Source: Actinostola sp. cb2023 (taxonomy: Eukaryota; Cnidaria; Anthozoa; Actiniaria; Actinostolidae). Taken from it: a stretch of DNA of 64,000 bases. This document shows, one piece after another, positions 12,794 to 25,800 of this stretch. The notes beneath the pieces are model-generated. The model saw only the letters and a list, made by a program, of their open reading frames with translations, ran no database searches and was not told the DNA's origin. Positions within the stretch are counted from its first letter, which is position 1. Each line of letters opens with the position of its first letter. The stretch covers positions 186,001-250,000 of the forward strand of contig JAUJYZ010000013.1 of assembly GCA_033675265.1 (NCBI GenBank). The letters run 5' to 3'. A program made the translations under genes and the position numbers.

Positions 12794-15700
12794 GGCTATT
12801 ATTATTATTATTATTATATGGATTATTATTATTATTATTATTATTATTATTGTATTATTATTATTATATTATTATTATTATTATGGATTATTATTATTGT
12901 ATTATTATGCCCATTCTATTATTTATATATTATTATTATTGTTAATATTATTAGATTATTATTATTATTATATTATTCTTTATCTATTATTATTATGCCC
13001 ATTATTATTATTATTATTATTATTATTTATATTATTATTGCTATTATCATATTAGACTTGTATTTTATATATTATTATTATTATTATTACATCTCTTTAT
13101 TATTATTATTATTATTATTAAAATATTATTAAGGACCCTGTACGCATATATTATTTGTACTTGTCATTGTATGGAGCTTGGCTCTGTTATTATTATTATA
13201 TATTAGTATGATAGTTATTAGTATATATTATTATGATGTAAGAGAAGGTAAAATATGATAGTTATCCCCCTGTTACATTACTTATGTATTATTATTATGC
13301 CCATGTATTATTATCAATTATGATAGTTATCCCCCTGTATTATATTAGACTTATACTTGTCCCTGTAGTTATTATTGGCTCTATTATTTCCCTGCCCATG
13401 TGGAGAAGGTATTATATATTATTATCCCCCTGTATTATATATTAGATTATTATGTAGTGGAGCTTGGCTCTGTGGGGTTTCCCTGCCCATGTAGGTAAAA
13501 TTATTATATTATTATATATTAGACTTATACTTGTCCCTGTATTGGAGCTTGGCTCTGTATTATTGCCCATTAGGTAAAATATGATAGTTATCCCCCTGTA
13601 ATATATTAGACTTGTACTTGTAATGTATGGAGCTTGGCCTGTGGGGTTTCCCTGCCCATGTGGAGAAGGTAAAATATGCCATTATCCCCCTGTAATAATT
13701 GACTTGACTTGTCCCTGCAGTGTAGCTTGGCTTGGGGTTTCCCAGCCCATGGGAAGGTAAAATATGAAAGTTATCCCCCTGTAATATATTAGACTTGTAC
13801 TTGTCCCTGTAGTGAGCTTGGCTCTGTGGGGTTTCCCTGCCCATGTGATGATGAAGACAAATATGATACATCATCATCCCAACAAAAAGACACATGGGGT
13901 TTCCCTGCAATTATGACATTCATCATCAACAACGATGTAGTGGAGCTTGGCTCTGTGGGGTTTCCCATGCCCATGTGGAGAAGGTAAAATATGATAGTTA
14001 TCCCCCTGTAATATATTAGACTTGTACTTGTCAACTGTAGTGGAGCTTGGCTCTGTGGGGTTTCCCTGCCCATCATCAGAAGGTAAAATATGATCATCAA
14101 CAAAAAAAACACAGTCCCCAATGTCATCATCAACAATGATGACTGTAAACAACTTGCAACTTGTCCCTGTAGTGGAGCTTGGCTCTGTGGGGTTTCCCTG
14201 CCCATGTGGAGAAGGGTAAAATATGATAGTCATCCCCAATAAATATATTAACATCAGCAACAATGACATCATCATTAACTTCCATCATCAACAACAACGA
14301 TAACAACAGCAGCAGCAACAGACTTGGCTCTGTGGGGTTTCATGCCCATGTGGACATCATGATAACATCATTATCATCAACATGCCCATGGAGAACAAAA
14401 TAATAGTTATCCCCCTGTAATATATTAGTGTACTTGCTGTAGTGGAGCTTGGCTCAGTTTCCCTGCCCATGTGGAGAACCAAAATATGATAGTTATCCCC
14501 TGTAATATATTAGACTTGTACTTGTCCAGTAGGTGATGATGATTCAGGTACAGATGACAATTGTGAGACAACGCCAGTGGGCCATCCCTCCCCTGCCCAT
14601 GTGGAGGATAGGTAAAATATGATAGTTATCCCCCTGTAATATGGTAGACTTGTAATTGTCCTCCCTGTAGGTGGAGCCTGGCTCAGGTGGTCGGGTTTCC
14701 CTGCCCATGGAGAGAAGGTAAAATATGATAGTTATCCCCCTGTCTATATTAGACTTGTACTTTTCATCATGTAGTGAGAGCTTGACTCTGGCTCTGTGTT
14801 TCCCTGCCCATGTGGAGAAGGTAAAATATGATAGTTATCCCCCTGTAATATATTAGACTTGTACTTGTCCCTGTAGTGGAGCTTGGCTCTGTGGGGTTTC
14901 CCTGCCCATGTGGAGAAGGTAAAATATGATAGTTATCCCCCTGTAATATATTAGACTTGTACTTGTCCCTGTAGTGGAGCTTGGCTCTGTGGGGTTTCCC
15001 TGCCCATGTGGAGAAGGTAAAATATGATAGTTATCCCCCTGTAATATATTAGACTTGTACTTGTCCATGTAGTGGAGCTTGGCTCTGTGGGGTTTCCCTG
15101 CCCATGTGGAGAAGGTAAAATATGATAGTTATCCCCCTGTAATATATTAGACTTGTACTTGTCCCTGTAGTGGAGCTTGGCTCTGTGGGGTTTCCCTGCC
15201 CATGTGGAGAAGGTAAAATATGATAGTTATCCCCCTGTAATATATTAGACTTGTACTTGTCCCTGTAGTGGAGCTTGGCTCTGTGGGGTTTCCCTGCCCA
15301 TGTGGAGAAGGTAAAATATGATAGTTATCCCCCTGTAATATATTAGACTTGTACTTGTCCATGTAGTGGAGCTTGGCTCTGTGGGGTTTCCCTGCCCATG
15401 TGGAGAAGGTAAAATATGATAGTTATCCCCCTGTAATATATTAGACTTGTACTTGTCCCTGTAGTGGAGCTTGGCTCTGTGGGGTTTCCCTGCCCATGTG
15501 GAGAAGGTAAAATATGATAGTAGTTATCCCCCTGTAATATATTAGACTTGTACTTGTCCCTGTAGTGGAGCTTGGCTCTGTGGGGTTTCCCTGCCCATGT
15601 GGAGAAGGTAAAATATGATAGTTATCCCCCTGTAATATATTAGACTTGTACTTGTCCCTGTAGTGGAGCTTGGCTCTGTGGGGTTTCCCTGCCCATGTGG

Positions 15701-16848
15701 TGAAGTTTATACAAAAATTAAAATTTAAAAAATGTACGAGTGTACGAAGAGTGTACGAAGATTGTGCAAACTTAATACTAGGAGACTCTTAGGTGATCAC
15801 GTGAATGAACGCAAATAACACCACATGAAAATATGTTATTGTAAGAGTATACGACATGACTTTGAGAACTTAAAAAAATTGTACGAAAATTGTACGACTA
15901 TTGTACGATGAGTTTGTGAATTTCAAGAAGTTATACGGAAATTATACGTAAAGTGTAAATAAATAGGTTCTGGTTGTGCAAAGTTAGCACATGCACGATT
16001 GGTACTACAGGGGCGTAGCCAGGATTTTAGTCGACCACCAAATCCCCCTCCCCTCCCCTCTTCAAACATATAAACTTAAAGAGTAGGCGGGGGTCATGGG
16101 CGCCCTGGGCCCCATGTCTACGCCACTATACTAGACTTTGTTGTTGTTTATAAAGTAAAGGAAGTATTGTTGTTCCATCAGCTACTGCAAGCAGGCTCAG
16201 AACACTTTAACAATAAACCCAAGAAAGGCATTGAGTTCCTACAAGAACATGGACTATTGCATCATCTACTGGAGCCAGAGGAGTTGGCACGATTTCTACG
16301 AGAAAACCCACGTCTAGACAAAAAGCCTATTGGTGAATATATTGGCAACAAGCACAATAGTAAAGTACTGGACGAGTTTGTAAGGTATTAGACATATTGA
16401 TAGCATCATTATCATCATCACCATCATTATCATCATCATCATTATCATCAGCCATTCACTGCAATCATGATAATAATAATAATGATCATCATCATCATAA
16501 GTATCATCATTATCATCAGTATCAGTCTTTAGACTACAATTATCATCATCATCATTATTAGTATCATCATCATCATCATCTTGATCATCATCAGCCTGAT
16601 CATCATCAGCCATTCACTGCAATCATGATAATAATAATAATGATCATCATCATCATAAGTATCATCATTATCATCAGTAGCAGTCTTTAGACTACAATTA
16701 TCATCATCATCATTATTAGTATCATCATCATCATCATCTTGATCATCATCAGCCATTCACTGCAATCATGATAATAATAATAATGATCATCATCATTATC
16801 ATCAGTATCAGTCTTTAGACTACAATTATCATCATCATCATTAGTAGT

Positions 16849-16879
<31 letters not shown>

Positions 16880-19800
16880 GCCATTCACTGCAATCATGAT
16901 AATAATAATAATGATCATCATCACAAGTATCATCATTATCATCAGTATCAGTCTTTAGACTACAATTATCATCATCATCATTATTAGTATCATCATCATC
17001 ATCATCTTGATCATCATCAGCCATTCACTGCAATCATGATAATAATAATAATGATCATCATCATAAGCATCATCATTATCATCAGTATCAGTCTTTAGAC
17101 TACAATTATCATCATCATCATTAGTAGTATCATCATCATCATCATCATCATCTTGATCATCATCAGCCATTCACTGCAATCATGATGATAATAATAATGA
17201 TCATCATCATCATCAGCCACAGTATTTAGACTACAATTATCATGGTTGAAGATTTTGTAATCAGGTATGATAAATATTGAATACTGATGAGTTGACACTG
17301 ATTAATGAACTGATTAATCACAGTAACCGTGTTTAGAAAACCTACTCATACTGATCGGTACCTTGATTTCAACTCACCACCACCACATTAAGCATAAATG
17401 CTCTGTAGCCAAAACACTACTTGACCGCGTACAGTGTGTTCCCTCCACTCCAAGCGAGAGATCATCCGAAACCAAACACGTCTTCAGATCTTTATCTGCC
17501 AACGGCTATCCTAAGATCCCACGTTCCACCAGGGTATGCGGAACAATTTCAACAACAACAACAACAACAACATCGTTCATCTCAGCAACAACAACAACAT
17601 CGAGGATTCGTAGTACTACCATACGTCAAAAATGCGTCCGAGAAAATAACCAGAACTCTGAATCAGTTCGATGTGAAAGTGGCGCACAAACCGGTCCGCA
17701 CCATCTCGTCCTTTCTAAGAAGACCCAAGGACAAAGTAGAGAAGGATCAAACCACGGGCATCATATACCAGATCGCACACATCAAAACAGGTCACTCTAT
17801 TACCTTTGACAATGTGGTAATCCTTGACCGTGAATCCCATTGGGGGAAAAGACTCTTTCTGGAAGCATGGCATTCCATGAGTAACAATACTTCAATTAAC
17901 GAACACGTACAATTCCCCAATGTACATAAAACCTTGTTAAATTTACATTAACCGTTTTTCCATCGCCGAGGAAAGTTGCAGTATACAACCGAAACGTTCG
18001 ATAAAAATAAACGTTCATTAATCAGTGTCAACTCATCAGTCTTCAATATACAATTATCATCATCATTATTAGTATCATCATCATCATCATCTCGATCATC
18101 ATCAGCCATTCACTGCAATCATCATCATCACTAAGCATAATTTTGGTTATTATCATCATCATCATCCTTATTGTCATCACTATGATAACCCTGGCAACAA
18201 CGTGATGATCATCATAATCATTAACCTTTTACCATAATCATTATTACCAGCTCCATGCAATCACATCCATCTACCATCATCATATACAGCATGTAAGAAG
18301 TACTGATTTTTATTCTATAATCATCAACTCAACAGATCCTTTGGATTTCATGACCTGAGAGTAGACGAGGCATTACGTTCATTCCTTGAGTCATTCCGTC
18401 TTCCTGGAGAAAGTCCAGTCATAGAACACATCATGGAATCTTTCTCAGAGAATTTCTTCGTAAGTCTTCTTATCTTGTACTGTATAAAATAACTATGATA
18501 TAGTGCATGCTCTGATTTGCCAAAGGATGCGAATACACTTGGGATTTGAAAGAAGACTCGAGAAGTGCAAGAAGCATTCGGCTATGCCTTGTGCTTCTCC
18601 TAACACTTCTCCTAGAGCACGCTGTCTCGTTTTCTATTTCTTCAGTATTGTAGGGGTTGGGGGTATACCATATCTATTGCAGTGTATTATAATAATAATA
18701 ATAGTGTAGCGAATGCTGTGAATAAACCGTTATTATTATTATTATTATTATTTATTTATTTTTTTATTATTATTATTTTTTTATTATTATTATTTTATTA
18801 TTATTATTTTATTTTTATTTTTTAATTATGTTACTATTTTATTTTTGTTAGTTATATTTTCGAGTTCAAGTAGTCAATTGTAAATTACCTACATGTAGTG
18901 AGATTTGCAATTGTTTGTGTAAAAATACATGAAATAAAGCTTCCATTATTATTATTATTAGTGGTTAGGGGTATAAATGGGTATACTTTATGACTTGGTT
19001 GTGATGTACAATATTATTGATTTCTAGGAGAGCAACCCTGATGTCTATTCCAATAAAGATGCCGTCTTCACACTGACATACGCTGTTATTATGCTGAATG
19101 TTGATCAACACAATACAAACATCAAACAACAAAAACCTATGACTGTAGAGGTAACAACGCAAATGTTTTGTAAAATTCACCTCATGGGTTGCCTGTGGCA
19201 GAAAATCAGAGAGAAGACTTGGGCCGAATCAAACTAGTCCCCAGTCCCCTTTCCGTTATGTTCACACAGGAAGCCCATAACTGTTTATCGGATGCCTTCG
19301 TTTTGAAAACCCTAATGTATTCAATTATGCTTTGAGATGTCATAAGATTCTACCTTCTTTCTCTAAATCAGCATTATATTTCTAGGATTTCAAACGCAAT
19401 CTTCGAAAGATCAATGGTGGAGCTGACTTTCCTGCGTCCATGTTGGAAGAAATTTACCATTCTATCAGGTATGGCAGTTGTTCGTCTTTCCCTTTCATTC
19501 TCATCCATGCTTCCACTATTTCCCATTTCCCCCTTGGTTGGCTTCCCTTTCATTCTCATCCATGCTTTCACTATTTCCCATTTCCCCCTTGGTTGGCTTT
19601 CCTTTCATTCTCATCCATGCTTTCACTATTTCCCATTTCCCACTTGGTTGGCTTCCCTTTCATTCTCATCCATGCTTTCACTATTTCCCATTTCCTCCTT
19701 GATTGGCCACATTGTGATTGTTTGTTCACTAGTTTGATTTTGTTTGCTTGTTTGTTGTTTGTTTGTTTTCAATTTTGGTGTCATTAAAATAAGCAATCTT

Positions 19801-22800
19801 TTCGGTTCGATAATCCACAGGACAGACGAGATAGTAATGCCTGCAGAAAGAACGGGTAGAATACGTGAAAACTACGACTGGAAGGTAAAAATATAAATCC
19901 TGGTGAATCTGTCTTCTTTGTCTGAGATGGAAATGTATCTCACTGCAAGGAATGTGTTAGCACGTTTCAGTATTGTAGACGATTGGAAGTGTGGACTTCT
20001 CGAGTAATAATCGCTTATATAAATTGATAAACTTTGACCATGTTCGACTGTGTCTGTTTGTATACACACGATAGCCTCCATGCGTTCTATTTCAAATATA
20101 CATGTACTCTTCAAAAAAAGAACATATCTCTGTGTTGCTACAATGTTCAAACATTGCTATGTGCATTACTTAAAAGTATTTTATAATATGTAGCACCATT
20201 TGTGACTTATTATCGTATTTGTAGATTCTTCTACGTCGTAGCAGTACTCATGAAGGGAGGTATATCAACGGTGTAGGGTCTAGCTTTGACCAGGATTTGT
20301 TTGCTATCTTGTGGGGACCCACCGTCGCTGCGCTATCGTACGTCTATGAAAACGCCCTGGAAAAAAGTGTTGTTCAAAAAGCCATTTCAGGATTTAGGTA
20401 AGTGTGGTGTGGTATTGTGTGGAGTTGTGCGGTGTGGTGTGGTATTGTGTGGTGTTATGTGTGGTATTGTGTGGTGTGGTATTGTGTGGTGTGTCATGTG
20501 GTGTTATGTGTAGTGTGGTGTTATGTGGTGTGGTATGTGTGGTGTGTGTGTGTGTCATGTGGTGTTATGTGTGGTGTGGTGTTATGTGGTGTTATGTTAT
20601 GTGTGTGTGGTGTGATGTTATGTGTGGTGTGGTGTGGTGTGTGATGGCGTGTCGTGTGGTATGTGTGTGGTGTTATGTGTGTGTGGTGTGGTGTTATGTG
20701 TGGTGTGGTGTGGTGTGTGTGTGGTGTGTGTGTGATGGCGTGTGTGTGTTATGTGTGTGATGTGTGTGTGATGTTATGTGTGGTGTAGTGTGTGTGTGTG
20801 TGTGTGGTGTGTGGTGTGGTGTGTGTGTGTGTGTTATGTGTGGTGTGATGTTATGCGTGGTGTGGTGTGTGTGTGTGTGTGTGTGGTGTTATGTTATGTG
20901 TGATGTGTGGTGTGATGTGTGTGTGTGTGTGATGTGTTTGTGTGTGTGTGTATGTTATGTGTGATGTGTGTGTGTGTGTGTTATGTGTGTGTGTGTGTGT
21001 GTGTGGTGTTATGTGTGTGTGTGTGTGTGATGTGTGTGTTGTGTGTGTGTGTGGTGTTGTGTGTGTGTGTGTGTGTGTTATGTGTGTGTGGTGTGTGATG
21101 GTGTTTGTGTGGTGTGGTGTTATGTTATGTGTGATGTCGTGTGTGTGTTATGTTATGTGTGATGTGTGTGGTGTGTGTGTGTTATGTGTGATGTGTGTGG
21201 TGTGTGTTATGTGTGGTGTGGTGTGTGTGTGATGGTGTTTGTGTGTGTGGTGTTATGTTATGTGTGATGTCGTGTGGTGTGTGATGTGTGGTTGTGTGAT
21301 GTGTGTATGTGTGATGTGTGTGTGTGATGTTATGTGTGTGTGTGTGTGTGTGTTTGTGTGTGTGTGTTATGTTATGTGTGATGTGTGTGTGTGTGTGTGT
21401 TGTTGTGTGATGTGTGTGTGTGTGTGTGTGTTATGTGTGATGTCGTGTGGTGTGATGTTATGTGTGTGTGTATGTGGTGTGTGATGGTGTTTGTGTGGTG
21501 TTGTGTGATGTTGTGTGTGTGTGGTGTGTGTGTGTGGTGTGGTGTTATGTGTGATGTCGTGTGGTGTGATGTTATGTGTGATGTGTGTGTGGTGTTTGTG
21601 GTGTGTGAGTGTTATGTGTGTGTGGTGGTGTGTGTGTGTTATGTGTGTGTGTGTGTTATGTTTTGTGTGTGATGTTATGTTATGTGTGGTGTGTGTGTTA
21701 TGTTATGTGTGATGTCGTGTGGTGTGATGTTATGTGTGATGTGGTGTGTGTGTGTGGTGTTATGTTATGTGTGTGTGTGGTGTGATGTTATGTGTGTGGT
21801 GTGTGTGTGTGTGTGTGTGTGATGTTATGTGTGGTGTGTCGTGTGGTGTGATATTGTGTCGTGTGGTGTGATGTTATGTGTGGTGTGGTGTGTGATGTGA
21901 TGGTGTGGTGTGTCGTGTGGTGAGGCCTAGAGTAGTATGGTGTGTTTCTCTGCCAGGAAGCTGGTCACACAATCCTATGTCCTCCCTTGTACTTGACTGT
22001 AAGTTCAATGTTTTCGTTGTAGGAAATGTTCGTTGATATCGGCGCACTACAATCTCTCAGATGTGTTTGATAATTTAGTCATTTCTCTCTGCAAGTTTAC
22101 GACTCTTCTAACTGTACCAGAGGTAAGTACAGGACGGTCGGTGTGGTCAGCGGTTTTTACCATGACATCAAATAAAACAAGGAAAACTCTTAGCTTTTGT
22201 GTCACAAAATGTAATTAAATCGATCTCCGCAATAACTGTGTAAGTGATCACTGATCAAAATCTAAATTCTCCTCTAGATTCTTTGAATTTCAAAGGAGAA
22301 TCTGGATTTTGATCACAAGTCACTTGCACTGTTTTTGCACAGACCCCCAAGTGATCACTGATCAAAATTTAAATTCTCCTGTGGGATCTTTGAATTCTTG
22401 AGGAGAATCTGGATTTTGATCGCAAGTCACTTACATTGCTTTTACACTGACCCCTTGAAGATGGATAGTTTCCAACTGTTTCGCTCGCGCATATGCACTC
22501 ACGTGACCTCGTGTGATATCATTGCAGGCTGGCGAGTCATTGGCTGTTGCTTTTGGTGGGAACCTTAAAGCCCAGCAGTCTGCACGTACGGTGTTTGCGC
22601 TTGCGCATCGACATGGAGACATCCTACGAGAAGGCTGGAAGAACATTATGGACTGCATGCTGCACTTGTTTAAGGCCAAGTTATTACCAAAGTCATTGGT
22701 CGAGGTAAGGTGCAAGGAATCGAAGGCCGAGCGCACACTGTACGACAGTCGCGTAAGGCCAGGCAACAGGCCATGACGTATTCTCTTAGTCCGTGGTATC

Positions 22801-25800
22801 TTGCGTAAGGTGCAAGGAATCGAAGGCCGAGCGCACACTTTACGACAGTCGCGTAAGGCCAGGCAACAGGCCATGACGTATTCTCTTAGTCCGTGGTATC
22901 TTGCGTAAGGGGATTAATCGTAGGTGTGCGGTGTTCTACGACCCGAGATTCGAAAATTGAATCGTAGACGTTACGACTGTGCGGTGCGGTGCGTTGCGTT
23001 GTCTCTCACTGTCGATTATAAAAATAACTAGCCATTCACATTTATTTGATCTAGATTAGCCTGATGCATAAAACGAATGCGCAAATGCTCGTCGATCTGA
23101 ACATGTGCGAACATTACCAAATTAAGTCGTTTAATGTGCGTCCGGTCAGATAAAGGTGGCGGGGAAGAAGGAGGGGCAAGAAGGAGGGGCAGAGGGCGAA
23201 TCTATGAGGGGATGGGTGTTACCGTTCCACCAACGTAGTTCTAAAGTGCTATAATGTTGTGTGTTGATCTTGTGATTGTCAGGCTGAAGACTTCGTAAGC
23301 GGTCAAGTGAGCTTATTAAAAGAAGAGCTGCCAACAACAAAGTGAGTGCATATGTACCCTGGGAGACCCTGGGGGGACCTAGGGGGGACCTAGGGGGGAG
23401 GGGGATTGAATGCCAAGCGACGTTCACTCACTACCTCCAACATGGCCGTTGTGTCTTTGTACTTGAAATCTCCAGGGATTGCTTGCATTGGAATGGCTTC
23501 TCAATCGTCTTGACCAATCAGACTCATTGGTACTTAACTCGACCAATTCCGTTTCAGGGCTGACACCTCTTTTTTGTCGTGGTACCAATATCTTGTCAAT
23601 CCTGAGCCTGCGATGACTAGAGGTCAGACACCTGAAGACAAAGAAGCTCAAAAGCAGGCGCAGATCGTCATCAGGGTAATTTTTTTAAATTGCTAGTAGT
23701 GACATGACAGTCATCCCACATGCTAACTTGTTTCTCGTTCTGCTTAGGATCTTCACCCGGAACATTTGATTAGCGAAAGTAAATTCCTGCGCTACGAGTC
23801 GCTCAACGAACTCATCAAGGTAAAGTACTGTGTACTTGGTCAGACTCGTTCCCAGGCCCTTCCGAGCTATTCGCAGAGACTCATGGGAAGGACGGACTGA
23901 ACCTCTCCTTCCCAGTATCCTTTGCGAGAAACCTCGTCAATCTTCTTGGCGAAACAGTCTGGTGCTAAGTCGTTGTATTTGTAATACCACAGGAAGCCCA
24001 ACTACTTTTTCTGAAGCTATTGTTAAAAATAAAAGATTGGGCTTCCTGTGCCAGCGCGCTCTACCACAGGAAGCCCACTCCAAAAAGACGCGCACAACAT
24101 TATCTTTGATTTCTACCAATAGCGTCAGTAAAAGTACTTGGGCTCCCTGTGGTAATATGTTAATTTATGGTAATACCCTGTGTTGACTATTTTGTTGTTA
24201 TCAGGTGTTAACGTACACATCTAACCCCGACAACTACGAGTCTCAAGGTGTGCAGTGTGACGAAGAGTCGGCTGTATTCTGTCTGGAGCTACTCATACGA
24301 GTTGTCCTTCAAAACAGGTAAAACTAGAATCTTGTCTAACTAAAGCCGGTATGTGGCAAATGTTGGAAGACTGGGTTCGAGTGCTTTGATTGGCTGAATT
24401 AGTTACAAGTTTTTCGAGGTGTTTGCCCTCGATGAAAGACTAGTAGTGGAAATATCACTTGAATGGATTCAACGTTCTTTCTCCAGCACATTGGATAGGC
24501 TATACAGTTTGTTAAATTGGAGATAATATTGTCAAAATTTAAGAACTGCTATCTCCATGGTTATAACACTCGTACCCAGACTTCCAATCTATCTGCCAAA
24601 AACCGTTAAAATCAATGATCATTCTACTTGTTATTTTCTCCATTCCAGGGATCGAGTGTCTATGTTGTGGCATACGATTAGAGATCATTTATCCAACATT
24701 ATCATCAACGCTTCCCATCACAGGTAAGCTATTATCATATAGGATCAACAGATACTTGCAAGTCTAAATTTTGGGTTACCTGTGGTAATGAATGGACGAG
24801 GGAGACTTGGGGTGAGTTACGAAACGGGCTTGTAAAAAGCCTATGAACGTGATCTCAGGGAAGAGGGACGAGGAAAGGAGGTCTTGCTATGTGTGCCTCT
24901 TAGTGACAGGATCAAAGAAACAGTGCCATGAGATAGTTGTTCAGTCTAAAATTTGGGTTACCTGTGGTAATGAATGGATGAGGGAGACTTGGGCTGAGTT
25001 ACGAAACGGGCTTGTAAAAAGCCTATGAACATGATCTCAGGGAAGAGGGACGAGGAAGGGAGGAAGAAAAAGGGTCAGATCTTGCTCTACTCTGCTTTGC
25101 AACCTTCGGGGATTGCGTCACGCAACGCAGGGGGAGAGTAGCGTTGCGTGACGAAATAGAATGATCAAAGAAACAGTGCCATGTGATTGATAGTTGTTTT
25201 GTTATCTGTCATAGTTCCCTGGTAGAGCGGGCTGTAGTTGGTCTACTTCGTCTCGCCATTCGTTTACTTCGCAAGGAAGAAATCTCGTCGCAAGTCCTCA
25301 CCACGCTACGTTTACTACTCATGATGAAGCACAGTGTCCTCATGGCGTGCGGGCGTCAAATCTGCTTTGGTCTTCACGAGTTATTGAGAACCAACGCTTC
25401 TAGCATCACTTCCACTAGAGACTGGATCACAGTCTTTACTCTAATAGAATGTGTCGGCGCTGCAGCAACACCACCGACCGTGACCCCAGGGTTACCAGCG
25501 CCTACTGTTGTCAAGGATACGGACAACGATTCCGCCATCGGAGATTCCGAAGTTTCCTCCGACGGATTATCGACTTGTGAGAGCGATGTTGGCACTTTCA
25601 CTGCCGTGGAGGCGGATCCTGGTACCGAGACGTCTATGGCTGGCGATACCTGGCTGTTGATTAATAAGGACGAGTCGGATGATCTGCCCGCGAATCAGTA
25701 TGACTTAACGGTCAGCGTGCAGCTTAACAAACACGACAGTAAGTGTTTTATTAAGTCGTGTCAGAGTTTGACGTTTTTAATTCGCGACTGCGCGCACGTG

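Noticed and set aside
12659..13132. Ile/Leu/Tyr-rich open frames up to 157 codons that resemble membrane proteins
   Set aside because: Translation of TTA microsatellite; the hydrophobicity comes from the repeat.
13560..15362. Antisense frames with repeated [12 protein letters not shown] peptides
   Set aside because: Minus-strand reading of the 98-bp array. The plus strand carries the splice-site logic and the GBF1 gene.
16314..17298. Asp-rich antisense open frames
   Set aside because: Translation of ATC triplets in the higher-order repeat.
20402..21712. Val/Cys-rich open frames of 65-118 codons
   Set aside because: Direct translation of GTGTGGTGTTATG repeats in a GBF1 intron.
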